NCBI GenBank assembly: GCA_947259685.1
Contig: CAMYNC010000018.1
Coordinates: forward strand, 1-47,426
DNA from: an uncultured Desulfuromonadales bacterium
GTDB lineage: Bacteria > Desulfobacterota > Desulfuromonadia > Desulfuromonadales > Geopsychrobacteraceae
Length of the DNA stretch: 47,426 nt
Direction: 5' to 3'
Shown here: piece after piece, positions 15,405-23,742 of the stretch
Position numbering within the stretch: the stretch's first letter is position 1
Layout of the letters: every line of letters starts with the position of its first letter
Position numbers and translations under genes: made by a program
The notes under the pieces: generated by a model
Told to the model about the DNA's origin: nothing
Seen by the model: the letters and a program-made list of their open reading frames with translations, nothing else
Database searches by the model: none

Positions 15405-17075
15405 ATGAAAACCGGAGCACAGATTTTACTCGACTGCCTCAAGCAGGAAGGGGTCAATACTATTTTCGGCTACCCTGGTGGCCGCTCCCTGCTGGTTCAC
15501 GATGCGCTGATGGATGATAAGGATATTCAGCATATTCTGGTACGCCACGAACAGGGTGCTGCACATGCGGCGGACGGCTACGCGAGGACCACCGGGAAGG
15601 TCGGGGTTTGCCTGACCACCTCGGGGCCGGGGGCGACCAACCTGGTGACCGGGATCGCGACCGCCTATATGGATTCGGTGCCGATGATCGCCTTGACCTG
15701 CCAGGTCCCGACCGCCGAAATCGGCAACGATGCCTTCCAGGAAGCCGATATGGCGGGAATCACCCGGCCGATCACCAAACACAACTATGTGGTGACCGAT
15801 GTTAAGGACCTGGCCCGGATCATCCACGAAGCCTTCTACATTGCGCGGACCCGGCGGCCGGGGCCGATTCTGATCGATCTGCCGAGTGACGTGCTGGGGG
15901 CAAAAATCAAGCCGGTAGCTGCCGAACCGGCCAGTCGGCGTGGCTATCAGGACAAACCGACTCTGAACCTGAAGCAGATCAAACGCGCCGCGTCCATGAT
16001 CAATAAGGCGAAAAAGCCGCTGATCTACGCCGGCGGCGGAATCACTCTGTCCAATTCGTCTGATCAGTTGCGCGTCCTGGCGCAAAAAGGGCAGCTTCCG
16101 GTCACCCACACCCTGATGGGGGTTGGCATCATGGATCCGCAGTCACCCTTATCGGTTGGCATGCTCGGCATGTACGGAGCATGGTACGCGAACATGGCCG
16201 TCGGGGAGTGCGATTGTCTGATTGCCATCGGCGTCCGGTTTGATGACCGGGTCACCGGCAAGGTCGCCACCTTTGCGCCGAACGCCAAAATTATCCATAT
16301 CGATATCGATCCCTCAAGTATCCGCAAGGTGGTGCAGGGTGGTCTGCCGATCGTCTGTGATGCGGCAGAGGCGCTGGAGCAACTGGTCGAATTGATCGAG
16401 GAGCGGGATCACAGCGGCTGGCTTGCGGAGATCGATGGTTATCGGGAGAAAGGGCCATTGCCACGTCCGGAACGGGATCATCTGGTGCCGCACGAAGTGA
16501 TGGAGGCAATTGCCGCAGTGGCTGGCGATCAACCGGTAGTGGCATCCGATGTCGGTCTGTCGCAGATGTGGACCGCCAACTACCTGCCCTTCGGCGGCCC
16601 GCGCCAGTACATCACCAGCGGCGGCCTCGGGACCATGGGCTACGCCCTGCCCGCGGCGATGGGAGCGGCGCTAGGCAACACCGATCGGGCGATCTTTGCC
16701 ATCAACGGCGACGGCGCTTTCCAGATGAACTGCCAGGAGCTGGCGACCTGTGCCCAGTACAATATCCCGGTGAAGTGCATTATCCTCAATAACGGCAAAC
16801 TGGGGATGGTGCGCCAGTTCCAGAAGGTGCTCCTCGACAAGCGCTACGCGTCGACCTGTCTCGGCCACCACGTCGATTTCTGCATGGTTTCCGAAGGCTT
16901 CGGGGTGAAAGCATTGCGCGTCAAGGACCAGTCTGATCTGCAGTCGGTGCTGCAGCAGGCGATGGATATTCCCGGCCCGGTGGTGGTAGAAGTACCGATC
17001 CATCCCGACACCTACTCATTCCCCATGGTGCTTCCGGGGAGTGATGCGACGCAGATGGTTTTCGAGGCGGACTAA
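15405..17075 (+). CDS. ilvB: Acetolactate synthase large subunit
   Basis: A 556-residue thiamine-diphosphate enzyme making acetolactate or acetohydroxybutyrate, the first common step of branched-chain amino acid synthesis. The N-terminal domain has FGYPGG and the catalytic glutamate in RHEQGAAHAADGYAR. A central FAD-binding-type domain follows. The C-terminal domain has the ThDP motif NGDGAFQMN ending in LNN. The start at 15405 follows AAGGAG, rather than a start eight codons earlier. No ilvN regulatory subunit follows; the next gene is a hydrolase after a strong terminator. The leader peptide shows it is regulated as a biosynthetic gene. Confidence 0.93.
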   Translation: MKTGAQILLDCLKQEGVNTIFGYPGGRSLLVHDALMDDKDIQHILVRHEQGAAHAADGYARTTGKVGVCLTTSGPGATNLVTGIATAYMDSVPMIALTCQVPTAEIGNDAFQEADMAGITRPITKHNYVVTDVKDLARIIHEAFYIARTRRPGPILIDLPSDVLGAKIKPVAAEPASRRGYQDKPTLNLKQIKRAASMINKAKKPLIYAGGGITLSNSSDQLRVLAQKGQLPVTHTLMGVGIMDPQSPLSVGMLGMYGAWYANMAVGECDCLIAIGVRFDDRVTGKVATFAPNAKIIHIDIDPSSIRKVVQGGLPIVCDAAEALEQLVELIEERDHSGWLAEIDGYREKGPLPRPERDHLVPHEVMEAIAAVAGDQPVVASDVGLSQMWTANYLPFGGPRQYITSGGLGTMGYALPAAMGAALGNTDRAIFAINGDGAFQMNCQELATCAQYNIPVKCIILNNGKLGMVRQFQKVLLDKRYASTCLGHHVDFCMVSEGFGVKALRVKDQSDLQSVLQQAMDIPGPVVVEVPIHPDTYSFPMVLPGSDATQMVFEAD

Positions 17076-17076
17076 T

Positions 17077-17116
17077 GATACGGGGACAGGATTTGCTTCT
17101 GTCCCCGTATCTTTTT
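17077..17116 (+). terminator. Intrinsic terminator of ilvB
   Basis: A perfect 13-bp stem (17077-17089 with 17099-17111), 9-nt loop and TTTTT. It begins right after the ilvB stop codon and separates ilvB from the following gene, making ilvB monocistronic. Confidence 0.9.
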
Positions 17117-17126
17117 GGAGGAACCT

Positions 17127-17879
17127 ATGACAATTGACCTGCTCAACCACCCGCTGATCAGCGAACGCTACTTCTTCCCCCGCCAGGGTGCGCTGGTTGA
17201 CCCCTTCTGGGTCGATTGCGGCGATGCCAAACTGGCCTGCGCCTATCATGAGATTGATCCCAAAGCGAAGACCCTGGTGCATTTTCACGGAAATGGGGAG
17301 ATCGTCGATGACTGGCAGGGGGATTTTGTCACTTTGGTCCACCAGATGGGCTGCAACTGTCTGCTCGCTGAACTGCGCGGTTACGGCAGATCAACCGGCC
17401 AGCCGCAGCTAGGCAAGATGTTGCAGGATGTGCTGCCGACTATCGAGGCGATCGGCAAGCCAGCCAATGAGCTGATCTTTTTCGGCCGCAGTGTCGGCTC
17501 GATCTTCGCCATCGAGGCGGCGGAAAAATACCCTGAGGTGGCCGGGCTGGTGATCGAAAGCGGCCTTGCCGATGTGCTGCAACGGCTTTTGCTGCGGGTT
17601 GATCCGGAAGAGCTGGGTGTCGGGGAGGAAGAACTGACTGCGGTCGTCGATCAGTATCTCAATCACCAACAGAAAATGGCCGGCTATCAGGGGCCACTGT
17701 TGGTTCTGCACAGTGACCATGATGGGCTGGTTGATGTCAGTCACGGCCAGCGGTTGCACGACTGGGGGGCAGGGGAGAAGACGCTGAAGATCTTTCCGCA
17801 GGGGAATCATAACGACATCATGTACGTCAATGCACGGGAGTATTTCGGCCTGTTGGGGCAGTTTATCAGCTCTTTATAG
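17127..17879 (+). CDS. Alpha/beta hydrolase (BEM46/abhydrolase-like)
   Basis: A 250-residue soluble hydrolase. LVHFHGNGEIVDDW is the oxyanion loop and GRSVGS is the nucleophile elbow. HSDHDGLVD supplies the acid and GNHNDI the histidine. This pattern fits the abhydrolase group around YfhR/BEM46; no substrate can be inferred. The ATG at 17127 has GGAGG 5-6 nt upstream. It sits between two strong terminators, so it is transcribed alone or by read-through from ilvB. Confidence 0.85.
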   Translation: MTIDLLNHPLISERYFFPRQGALVDPFWVDCGDAKLACAYHEIDPKAKTLVHFHGNGEIVDDWQGDFVTLVHQMGCNCLLAELRGYGRSTGQPQLGKMLQDVLPTIEAIGKPANELIFFGRSVGSIFAIEAAEKYPEVAGLVIESGLADVLQRLLLRVDPEELGVGEEELTAVVDQYLNHQQKMAGYQGPLLVLHSDHDGLVDVSHGQRLHDWGAGEKTLKIFPQGNHNDIMYVNAREYFGLLGQFISSL

Positions 17880-17900
17880 TGTCCGATTGTTACAAAATAA

Positions 17901-17933
17901 CGAAAGGGAGGCCTGTGCTGGGCCTCCCTTTCG
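17901..17933. terminator. Bidirectional terminator between convergent genes
   Basis: A perfect 13-bp stem (17901-17913 with 17921-17933), 7-nt loop, flanked by T- and A-rich sequence on both sides. It serves the plus-strand hydrolase and the minus-strand LysR gene. Confidence 0.85.
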
Positions 17934-17934
17934 T

Positions 17935-18801
17935 TTATTCGGTACTGGTGCCGAAGGCTTGGGCGATATGTTCGGCGAGGGAATCGACGACACAGTTGCT
18001 GCTTTCCGGGTTGTGATGCAGCAGAAAGAAGGCACTTGGCAGCTGCGGCAAACCCTCTTCGGCGGTTATCTGGCGCATCCCCGGTGGGATAATGCTCTGG
18101 CTGATCGCGGTAATCGCTAGCCCGGCAATAACCGCTGCCTGCAGGCCCATGATACTCGGACTGGTATAGGCGATCCGGTAGTCGATGCCGGCCTTTCCCA
18201 ACGCTTCAATTGCCCAGTTACGGCAGTAGCAGTCGTCCGGAAACAGCGCTAGCGGCAGCGGAGTTTCTTCATGCGGCAGATGCTGCTCCGAGGTGGCCCA
18301 GACCGTCGGCTCGTGGCGCAGCAGGAGGCTATGCTCCTCGTCTGAAGTTGCCGAGGTGGTCATCGCCAGATCGAGTTCCTGCCGTTTCATCCTTTGTTTC
18401 AGCAGCAAACTCGGCTCGCAGGTTACCTGAACCTGCACCCGGGGATGGGTGCGGGAGAAGCCGGCGAGGATTTCCGGCAGAAAGCGGGTCGCATAATCGT
18501 CCGGCAGGCCGATACGCACCCAGCCGGAGAGCTCCGGACGCTTCAACAGCGAGACCGCTTCTTCGTTCAGCTTGAGGATCCGGCGGGCATAGTTGAGCAG
18601 GGTCAAGCCGTCTGCGGTCAGTCGCGAATGCCGGCTGTCCCGTTTGAACAGTGGCTTGCCGACCAGTTCTTCGAGACGCTTGATCTGCATGCTGACCGCC
18701 GACTGGGTACGGTGTACCTGTTCGGCGGCCAGACTGAAGTTGCCGGTGTCGGCGATGGCGATAAAGGTGCGCAACAATTCGGTCGGCAAATTAGTCGACA
18801 T
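17935..18801 (-). CDS. LysR-family transcriptional regulator
   Basis: A 288-residue regulator. The winged helix-turn-helix (residues 1-62) has FSLAAEQVHRTQSAVSMQI and LEELVGKPLF, the family hallmark. A type 2 periplasmic-binding fold follows for an effector. The start at 18801 has GGAG 8 nt upstream; an upstream in-frame start would add an unlikely hydrophobic extension. It is divergent from a DUF1127 gene, an arrangement seen in other proteobacteria, and probably controls it. The upstream palindrome (18814-18830) is a likely operator. Confidence 0.9.
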   Translation of the reverse strand: MSTNLPTELLRTFIAIADTGNFSLAAEQVHRTQSAVSMQIKRLEELVGKPLFKRDSRHSRLTADGLTLLNYARRILKLNEEAVSLLKRPELSGWVRIGLPDDYATRFLPEILAGFSRTHPRVQVQVTCEPSLLLKQRMKRQELDLAMTTSATSDEEHSLLLRHEPTVWATSEQHLPHEETPLPLALFPDDCYCRNWAIEALGKAGIDYRIAYTSPSIMGLQAAVIAGLAITAISQSIIPPGMRQITAEEGLPQLPSAFFLLHHNPESSNCVVDSLAEHIAQAFGTSTE

Positions 18802-18813
18802 AGGAAGACTCCA

Positions 18814-18830
18814 TATCAATATTATTGATA
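18814..18830. promoter_or_regulatory. Palindromic operator in the LysR/DUF1127 gap
   Basis: TATCAATA, one T, TATTGATA: a perfect 8+1+8 inverted repeat next to the LysR ribosome site. LysR-type regulators bind short AT-rich dyads (T-N11-A type) and repress themselves from such positions. Confidence 0.6.
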
Positions 18831-18921
18831 GTAAGTATAAGAACAATTCGTTTGATTGATCAAGCCTCTTGTTTCATAGTTATATTTATCAAACCCATTC
18901 ATCACCAAAGGGGGTTAGGTC

Positions 18922-19203
18922 ATGGCTATGGAACAATGCGATCTGCAATGTGTGCAACAACCAGTCAGCGGCTTCTGGCAGCGTTTAGCGTATGTCTTGC
19001 AGTGGTTGGGAAGAAAATTACAGCGCTGGGATCAACTGACGGAACAGCGTCGTCAGTTGCGCGAGATGGATGAACATATGCTCAAGGATATCGGTCTCAG
19101 CCGAGCCGATGTCGAGCGGATTTCCGGTCGCTGGTTTTGGGATGACCCGCTGCAAACAGGGGAGCAGCTGGATGAGCGTTATCGTAACCATGGAAAATGG
19201 TGA
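18922..19203 (+). CDS. DUF1127 small protein
   Basis: A 93-residue protein with the DUF1127 core RRQLREMDEHMLKDIGLSRA near its middle, preceded by a WQRLxxxLxxW helix. DUF1127 proteins are small, basic and helical; some bind RNA and affect carbon or phosphate metabolism. The family is usually 45-75 residues, so this copy has an extended C-terminus (WFWDDP onward). A GGGGG/AGG site precedes the ATG. It is divergent from the LysR gene. Confidence 0.85.
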   Translation: MAMEQCDLQCVQQPVSGFWQRLAYVLQWLGRKLQRWDQLTEQRRQLREMDEHMLKDIGLSRADVERISGRWFWDDPLQTGEQLDERYRNHGKW

Positions 19204-19235
19204 ACGGGAGTGACTGCAGGTCTGTGGATGAGCTC

Positions 19236-19835
19236 TTAGGTTTTTTGGCTGGATGGTTGGGACTGACTTTCCAGTAATGCAAAGAAGTCCTGCAGCAGCC
19301 GGTAGGTGATCCCCCAGAGGAAGTGATCGCAGTAACCATCCAGCCTGATAATCGGATGGCTGCGGGTTTCTTCGCGATATTCGAAGCTGGTCTGCTGGTT
19401 GCGCTCTGGAGCTTGTAGTACCTGCAGTGGCACCCAGAAGGTATCGACCACTTCGCCGTTCAATTTCAATTGCGGACGCTGCTTGAGAGCATAAATGAAG
19501 CAGGAAATCTTTACCGGCAGGTAGGCTCCTTGCAAATCATCAAGCTGGCCGAGATACTGATCTGCGTGCAGTTGCAGGCCGATCTCTTCCCAGGTCTCCC
19601 GCTCGGCGGCCTGTCTTGGCCCGGTATCCTGCTTTTCCAGACCGCCACCCGGAAAGGCCACATCTCCTGACCAGGGATCGCCGTGATAGTCGCTGCGGCG
19701 GATGAACAACACTTCAGGACCTGATTCTTCCTGATAGAGCAGCATCGCGACAGCGGCCTGACGTGTTGAGTCGAGCCTCAGAAGTTTGGGCTGATAGTTG
19801 TTCAAGGCCTGCCGGATTTGAGCAATCGAAAGCAT
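19236..19835 (-). CDS. Nudix hydrolase, CoA pyrophosphatase type
   Basis: A 199-residue Nudix protein. The Nudix box ends with RETWEEIGL, after GDVAFPGGGLEKQDTG, the segment typical of the NudL/CoAse (UPF0035) subgroup that splits CoA and its esters. The late DHFLWGITYRLL segment also fits this subgroup. Metal is held by the glutamates of the box. No operon partner is evident. Confidence 0.85.
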   Translation of the reverse strand: MLSIAQIRQALNNYQPKLLRLDSTRQAAVAMLLYQEESGPEVLFIRRSDYHGDPWSGDVAFPGGGLEKQDTGPRQAAERETWEEIGLQLHADQYLGQLDDLQGAYLPVKISCFIYALKQRPQLKLNGEVVDTFWVPLQVLQAPERNQQTSFEYREETRSHPIIRLDGYCDHFLWGITYRLLQDFFALLESQSQPSSQKT

Positions 19836-19857
19836 GATTCTCCTGTAGCAGAAACGG

Positions 19858-19884
19858 AAAAGGGCCGGCGAGTGCCGGCCCTTT
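19858..19884 (-). terminator. Terminator after the PstS-like gene
   Basis: An 11-bp stem (19859-19869 with 19874-19884) with loop GAGT. On the minus strand it ends in TTTTCCGTTTC. It lies 24 bp past the stop codon of the PstS-like gene. Confidence 0.75.
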
Positions 19885-19908
19885 AAGTTTATCTTTTATC
19901 TCCGCCGA

Positions 19909-20685
19909 TTAGTCAACCGGCAGCATCTCCAAATCTTTCAGCAACGCTTTCCACTCGGCGCTTTTGGCGTATTCGATGGCTGCTTTTATAATCGGGTCAT
20001 CAGCGTTTTTGTTGTCGTAAACCAGCCCGAGGGCAACTCCGGCGGAGAAGCCTTCAACCGGCAGCAGATTGTAGAGCTGAAAGTTCGGCTTGGCGCCAAA
20101 ACCGATGGCGTTGGCACCCAGCGGGGAGTTGATAAACTTAATGACCTCGTGGTCCCGTTTGATCACCTTATCGAATTTGACATTTTGAAAGAAGGGGTAT
20201 TCTTGTTGCAGAATCGAAAGCAGTGCTTCTCCCGGCTCGCGGCCAACTAGTAAAACCGGCGCGTCGTTACCGCCTATCTGTTTCCAGTTGGTGACCTGCC
20301 GGGTAAATATCTGTTTCAGCTGGTCCAGCTTGATGACATGAGCATCTGCCTTAAGCCCGACGGCAAAAGCGATCGGCACCCGCCCAAGCAGGATTTCGCT
20401 TTTCCCCGGTGATTTTTCACCTGCAGTCAGGGGGCGACCGGTGCGACCGAACAGATACTTGTCGGAAGAGAGCAAACCCCCCTTGTGCTTAATCGACGAA
20501 GGCATGATCGAAAAGGTATAGTCTTTACACACTGGGTCTTTGCTGAAATGCTGAAAGAACAGTTCGGCCACCTTGGTGGAAGGGCCGGCACCGGCAACAA
20601 TCTGATCATGGTGAGCCAAAGCTGCAAGCGGCCGAGTCAGGCTGATAACCAGCAGCAAGGCAGCAAGCAGAGCGGGTTTTTTCAT
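19909..20685 (-). CDS. PstS-like periplasmic substrate-binding protein
   Basis: A 258-residue exported protein. A signal peptide (MKKPALLAALLLV, ending near AALA) precedes a PBP-like domain beginning IVAGAGPSTKVAELFF. Segments such as QIFTRQVTNWKQIGG and KFINSPLGANAIGF are hallmarks of the phosphate-binding PstS/SphX superfamily. It lacks adjacent pstCAB genes and is shorter than PstS, so it may be an orphan phosphate or oxyanion sensor. The start at 20685 follows GGAGG. Confidence 0.82.
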   Translation of the reverse strand: MKKPALLAALLLVISLTRPLAALAHHDQIVAGAGPSTKVAELFFQHFSKDPVCKDYTFSIMPSSIKHKGGLLSSDKYLFGRTGRPLTAGEKSPGKSEILLGRVPIAFAVGLKADAHVIKLDQLKQIFTRQVTNWKQIGGNDAPVLLVGREPGEALLSILQQEYPFFQNVKFDKVIKRDHEVIKFINSPLGANAIGFGAKPNFQLYNLLPVEGFSAGVALGLVYDNKNADDPIIKAAIEYAKSAEWKALLKDLEMLPVD

Positions 20686-20916
20686 AGTGCCTCCGGAACT
20701 CTTACGAGAAAGAGTTAATGTAGTGAGTCTCACAGATAGGAATGCAAAAATCAAGCACTCTTTTCTGCTGCCAGGAGGATTTTTACCCTACTGTAAATGA
20801 GCGCAACGGAAGTTACTCTTATTGCTGAACCTGATAGCCCTTGGCGGAAATGGCGGGGCGGTGTTTTAAAGCTCTTGTCGTTAGCGCCTTTACAGCGGTT
20901 ATGAGCGAGCCTTTTA

Positions 20917-21480
20917 TCAGGCCCGGGAAATAAATCGGCATTCGCGGGTGTCAAGTTTGACCTTTTCGCCGCTTTCCAGGTAACCAGGAACCTGAATCGT
21001 AATGCCGGTCTCCAGAACCGCCTCTTTGGTCTGGGCGGTGGCGGTGGCATTTTTCAGCGCCGGGGCGGTTTCGGTGACGGTCAACTCAATGACCTGCGGC
21101 GGTTCCAGGCTGACCACCAGTTCATTGAAAATTCCTAGGGAAACTTCGCCCCCTTCCAGCAGATAGCCTTTGACCGCTTCGTAAAGCTCGCCACCAATTT
21201 CGTACTGCTCATAGCTTTGCTGGTCCATGAAGACGCCCCGCTCGCCGTTCTCATAGAGGAATTGGCCTTTACGGCGAACAAAATCGGCTTCATCAAGCTT
21301 GTCGCCCGACTTGAAGGTTTTGTTTAAAACCTGGCCGCTGAGCATATTGCGACACTTGGTTTTGACCAGGGTATTGCCGCCACGCGCGGTGGGGGATTGA
21401 AAGCTGACATCGAGGACGATACAGGGAACATTATCCAGTTGCATAACCAGGCCGCGTTTCAGGTCGCTGGCATTTATCAT
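20917..21480 (-). CDS. efpL: Elongation factor P-like protein, EfpL/YeiP subfamily
   Basis: A 187-residue three-domain EF-P paralogue that relieves ribosome stalling at proline-rich sequences. The functional loop reads QSPTARGGNTLVK. Canonical EF-P has a modified lysine in a PGKG loop; here an arginine sits at the tip and the loop is one residue longer, as in YeiP/EfpL. The C-terminal YLESGEKVKLDTRECRFISRA is typical. AAGGAG lies 7 nt before the ATG. It needs no EpmB-type lysylation, so it should not be linked to the KamA-family gene of this window. Confidence 0.88.
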   Translation of the reverse strand: MINASDLKRGLVMQLDNVPCIVLDVSFQSPTARGGNTLVKTKCRNMLSGQVLNKTFKSGDKLDEADFVRRKGQFLYENGERGVFMDQQSYEQYEIGGELYEAVKGYLLEGGEVSLGIFNELVVSLEPPQVIELTVTETAPALKNATATAQTKEAVLETGITIQVPGYLESGEKVKLDTRECRFISRA

Positions 21481-21505
21481 TTTAAAACTCCTTGCTGTTT
21501 GGGGA

Positions 21506-22429
21506 TTATCTGCGGGAAAAGAAGGACTTCTTCTGCGGGTCTTTGAGTTTCAGCAACGCCTTGATTTCCGAAAGCCGCTCCAGGGTGGCATAACGCCCTT
21601 TGGCGATAATCTCATCGGCGCGGCTGAAATCGGCCCAGTGGGTAATGCCGGCGGCGGGGCAGATCACCAGATCGGCCATTTTCAACTGCAGATTCGACAG
21701 CGCATAGCGGGTGGCGGCATCGGCTTGAAAAACGATATCCAGGCCACTGCTTGAATTGTCTGCGGCATTCTCTTCTCTCCCGACATCGACCGCTAAAACT
21801 AGATCGGCGCCCATTTCCCGGGCCGGGCCGACCGGTACCGCATCGATCCAGCCGCCGTCGACCAGTTTCATGCCGTTATGCTCAACCGGGGGAAGAATCC
21901 CCGGCAAGGCACAGGTGGCTGCGATTGCCTGGCGTAAGGGGCCCGATTTTAGAACCACTTCCTGACCGCTTTCCAGGTCGAGGGCGATGGCAGCAAAAGG
22001 GAGTTTCGTGTCCTCGATATTGATGTCTGGAAGTAAAAATTCGAGACTTTTATCGCGGGTTTCCTGGGAGACGAAAGAGATCATGGTCATCGCCAGGGTA
22101 AAGAAGATCTTTTTCCGTGCCAGCTGCGAAAAGCGGAAGAACAGCCCTTCGCCATCAACTTTGTTTTTGCGCTCAACGACAAAGTCGAGTCGTGCCTTGC
22201 GGAAGGTATCGCTCTGGAAAAATTCGATGATTTTATCGTGCAGCGGATCGATGCGTGGGTCGACCGCATACATTGCGCCGATGATTGCCCCCATGCTGGT
22301 CCCGGTAATGAGCTGGACCGGCACGTCAGCCTCTTCCAGTGCCTGGATTACACCGATATGTGCCAGACCACGCGCCGCACCTCCGCCCAAAGCCAGGCCG
22401 ATCTGTTTTTTACCAAATAACTTGAGCAT
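21506..22429 (-). CDS. Patatin-like phospholipase (RssA-like)
   Basis: A 307-residue patatin-domain protein. It has the glycine-rich oxyanion motif GGGAARGLAHIG, the nucleophile in GTSMG and the catalytic aspartate in DGG (LVDGGWIDAVPV). Bacterial relatives (RssA/YchK, NTE-type) are serine lipases or acyl hydrolases. It has no signal peptide. The start codon directly abuts the thioesterase stop codon, so the two lipid-related genes form an operon. Confidence 0.9.
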   Translation of the reverse strand: MLKLFGKKQIGLALGGGAARGLAHIGVIQALEEADVPVQLITGTSMGAIIGAMYAVDPRIDPLHDKIIEFFQSDTFRKARLDFVVERKNKVDGEGLFFRFSQLARKKIFFTLAMTMISFVSQETRDKSLEFLLPDINIEDTKLPFAAIALDLESGQEVVLKSGPLRQAIAATCALPGILPPVEHNGMKLVDGGWIDAVPVGPAREMGADLVLAVDVGREENAADNSSSGLDIVFQADAATRYALSNLQLKMADLVICPAAGITHWADFSRADEIIAKGRYATLERLSEIKALLKLKDPQKKSFFSRR

Positions 22430-22849
22430 TTAGCTATCCACCTGCGGCTCGGTCATGAGTGGGGTCTGTTTGCGGTATGCCGTGCCTTGGAAGAGGGCGA
22501 TTAATTGCTGCTGGTCATCGCTGATTCTGACCTGGTAGCTGCCCAGGCGGCGATTCAGAGACAGTTCTTCCGCTTCCGCGTAAAGCGTTCCGGCCATTGC
22601 TGCATTAATAAAGCTTGTCGAGGTATGTACCCCCATTGCCAACTGGCCATGGGAATTTGAGGCGACGGCAAAGGCAAAGTCCGCCAGGGTGAAAATCGCC
22701 CCGCCATGCACGGTCCCGGCGCCGTTCAGATGGCAGGGTTGGATGACCATTTTCGCTTTGGCCCATCCCGGTTTGGCGTCGATCAGTTCGATCCCAGCAT
22801 GCTGGGCGAAACGATCCTGCTGACGAAAAAAATTGCAGATTTCTTTCAC
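22430..22849 (-). CDS. Hotdog-fold acyl-CoA thioesterase (PaaI-like)
   Basis: A 139-residue single hotdog domain with the PaaI/YbgC-type motif GTVHGGAIFTLADFAFAVAS. This has the catalytic HGG region and the long helix. MGVHTSTSFINAA is the second strand pair. It would hydrolyse an acyl- or aryl-CoA ester. It is followed without a gap by the patatin gene. Confidence 0.88.
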   Translation of the reverse strand: MKEICNFFRQQDRFAQHAGIELIDAKPGWAKAKMVIQPCHLNGAGTVHGGAIFTLADFAFAVASNSHGQLAMGVHTSTSFINAAMAGTLYAEAEELSLNRRLGSYQVRISDDQQQLIALFQGTAYRKQTPLMTEPQVDS

Positions 22850-22869
22850 TTAGCTTCCTCCAGAAAAAT

Positions 22870-23073
22870 TCAACCCCAGAAATTATCACCTCTGGATTTC
22901 TTTAACGGCAGCGGGTTGTGGACCTGATCGGCATGGTTGGCCTTGGCGCCACATTTGTTGCAGATCACGGTTGGCGCGGTGGAGCGCCTGTCGATCTCCT
23001 CCATCAGCCCTTTGGCTTTAAGCTGGCACATTTTCAATTCTTCGATGGGGCTTTGATCACTGACATCCGCCAT
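22870..23073 (-). CDS. Small protein with a CxxC motif
   Basis: A 67-residue protein. An N-terminal acidic helix (SPIEELKMCQLKAKGLMEEID) is followed by VICNKCGAKANHADQVHN, a half zinc ribbon with two cysteines and nearby histidines that could complete a metal site. GGAGG lies 7 nt before the ATG, which supports it as a real gene. It resembles small hypothetical proteins of Geobacter-like genomes, but I do not recognise a named family. Confidence 0.6.
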   Translation of the reverse strand: MADVSDQSPIEELKMCQLKAKGLMEEIDRRSTAPTVICNKCGAKANHADQVHNPLPLKKSRGDNFWG

Positions 23074-23159
23074 GGGAACCCTCCTGATTCGGTGACTGAA
23101 GCGATGAGCATAGTAAAATCATAGCTGCAGTCAAGTGGATTCGGCAATGCACAGGCATC

Positions 23160-23184
23160 AAAAAGGAACTAAAACAGAGTTCCT
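23160..23184 (-). terminator. Minus-strand hairpin terminator without an assigned gene
   Basis: A 6-bp stem (AGGAAC 23164-23169 with GTTCCT 23179-23184) and 9-nt loop, followed on the minus strand by TTTT. No convincing minus-strand gene lies just upstream, so it may end an unannotated RNA. Confidence 0.45.
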
Positions 23185-23368
23185 GATTGGGGAAAATAGA
23201 CTGCTCACGCAAAACTAATAATCGTAGAAACTCTGCTGTCAGCGGGGTTGCTGGATTTTTCCATAAATAACAGGATTTTAGGAAAAATCGCGATTGACGG
23301 GCAGGTTTCTGAGGAATAATATTGCTGTTTTTCAATGAGTTACACTTGCCAGCCAAGGACACCGAAAA

Positions 23369-23503
23369 ATGTTGTACCAATGGATCAGTCGATTTTTCAG
23401 CAGCCGGGTGGATACTGCCGATCAGGTCAGTTGCCCGTTGCAGTTCAATCGTCGCTCGCGTCGAAGGCTGCTTTGGAGCAGCATTCTGACCCGCAACCAG
23501 TAA
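23369..23503 (+). CDS. Possible 44-residue basic protein
   Basis: A short frame starting MLYQWISRFFSSRV and ending SSILTRNQ, with a run of arginines (NRRSRRRLL). AAGGA (23355-23359) lies 9 nt before the ATG and an intrinsic terminator begins 27 bp after the stop. These two signals together suggest a real short transcript. I recognise no family. It could also be a small RNA with a chance frame. Confidence 0.4.
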   Translation: MLYQWISRFFSSRVDTADQVSCPLQFNRRSRRRLLWSSILTRNQ

Positions 23504-23530
23504 ACGTTGCTGCTATAAAATAGTATTGCT

Positions 23531-23575
23531 AACGGGGCCATTAGCGAAATAGCCGATGGTCCCGTTGGTTTTTTT
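23531..23575 (+). terminator. Plus-strand intrinsic terminator
   Basis: An 11-bp stem (23531-23541 with 23556-23566, one G-U pair) and seven T residues at 23569-23575. It serves the small frame at 23369. No gene is seen between 23576 and the DnaJ stop at 23743. Confidence 0.75.
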
Positions 23576-23742
23576 AGTACCTGAATCCGTGGGTAAAAGG
23601 TGGATGAATAGTGCAAGTGCTTGGATTGAATAAGCGATTCAAAAATCTGAGCTGCACCCAAAGGTTCAGCGGCGATTTTTGGAGTGCTTAGGCAATTCAA
23701 TGGCTTGTGCTATTCGCCGCTGGATACTCACGGATTCAGGTA

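Noticed and set aside
15426..16109. 227-residue minus-strand frame inside ilvB
   Set aside because: It is antisense to a gene with all ThDP-enzyme motifs and has no motif of its own.
17935..17960. ModE or molybdenum-cofactor riboswitch sites near Mo genes
   Set aside because: I looked upstream of mobAB, moaA, the second modA and the ferredoxin subunit and saw no convincing ModE palindrome or Moco RNA fold. A profile search could still find one.
20917..21480. Calling this gene canonical efp linked to the KamA-family gene
   Set aside because: The loop has arginine (SPTARGG), not the modified lysine of PGKG; it belongs to the EfpL/YeiP group.
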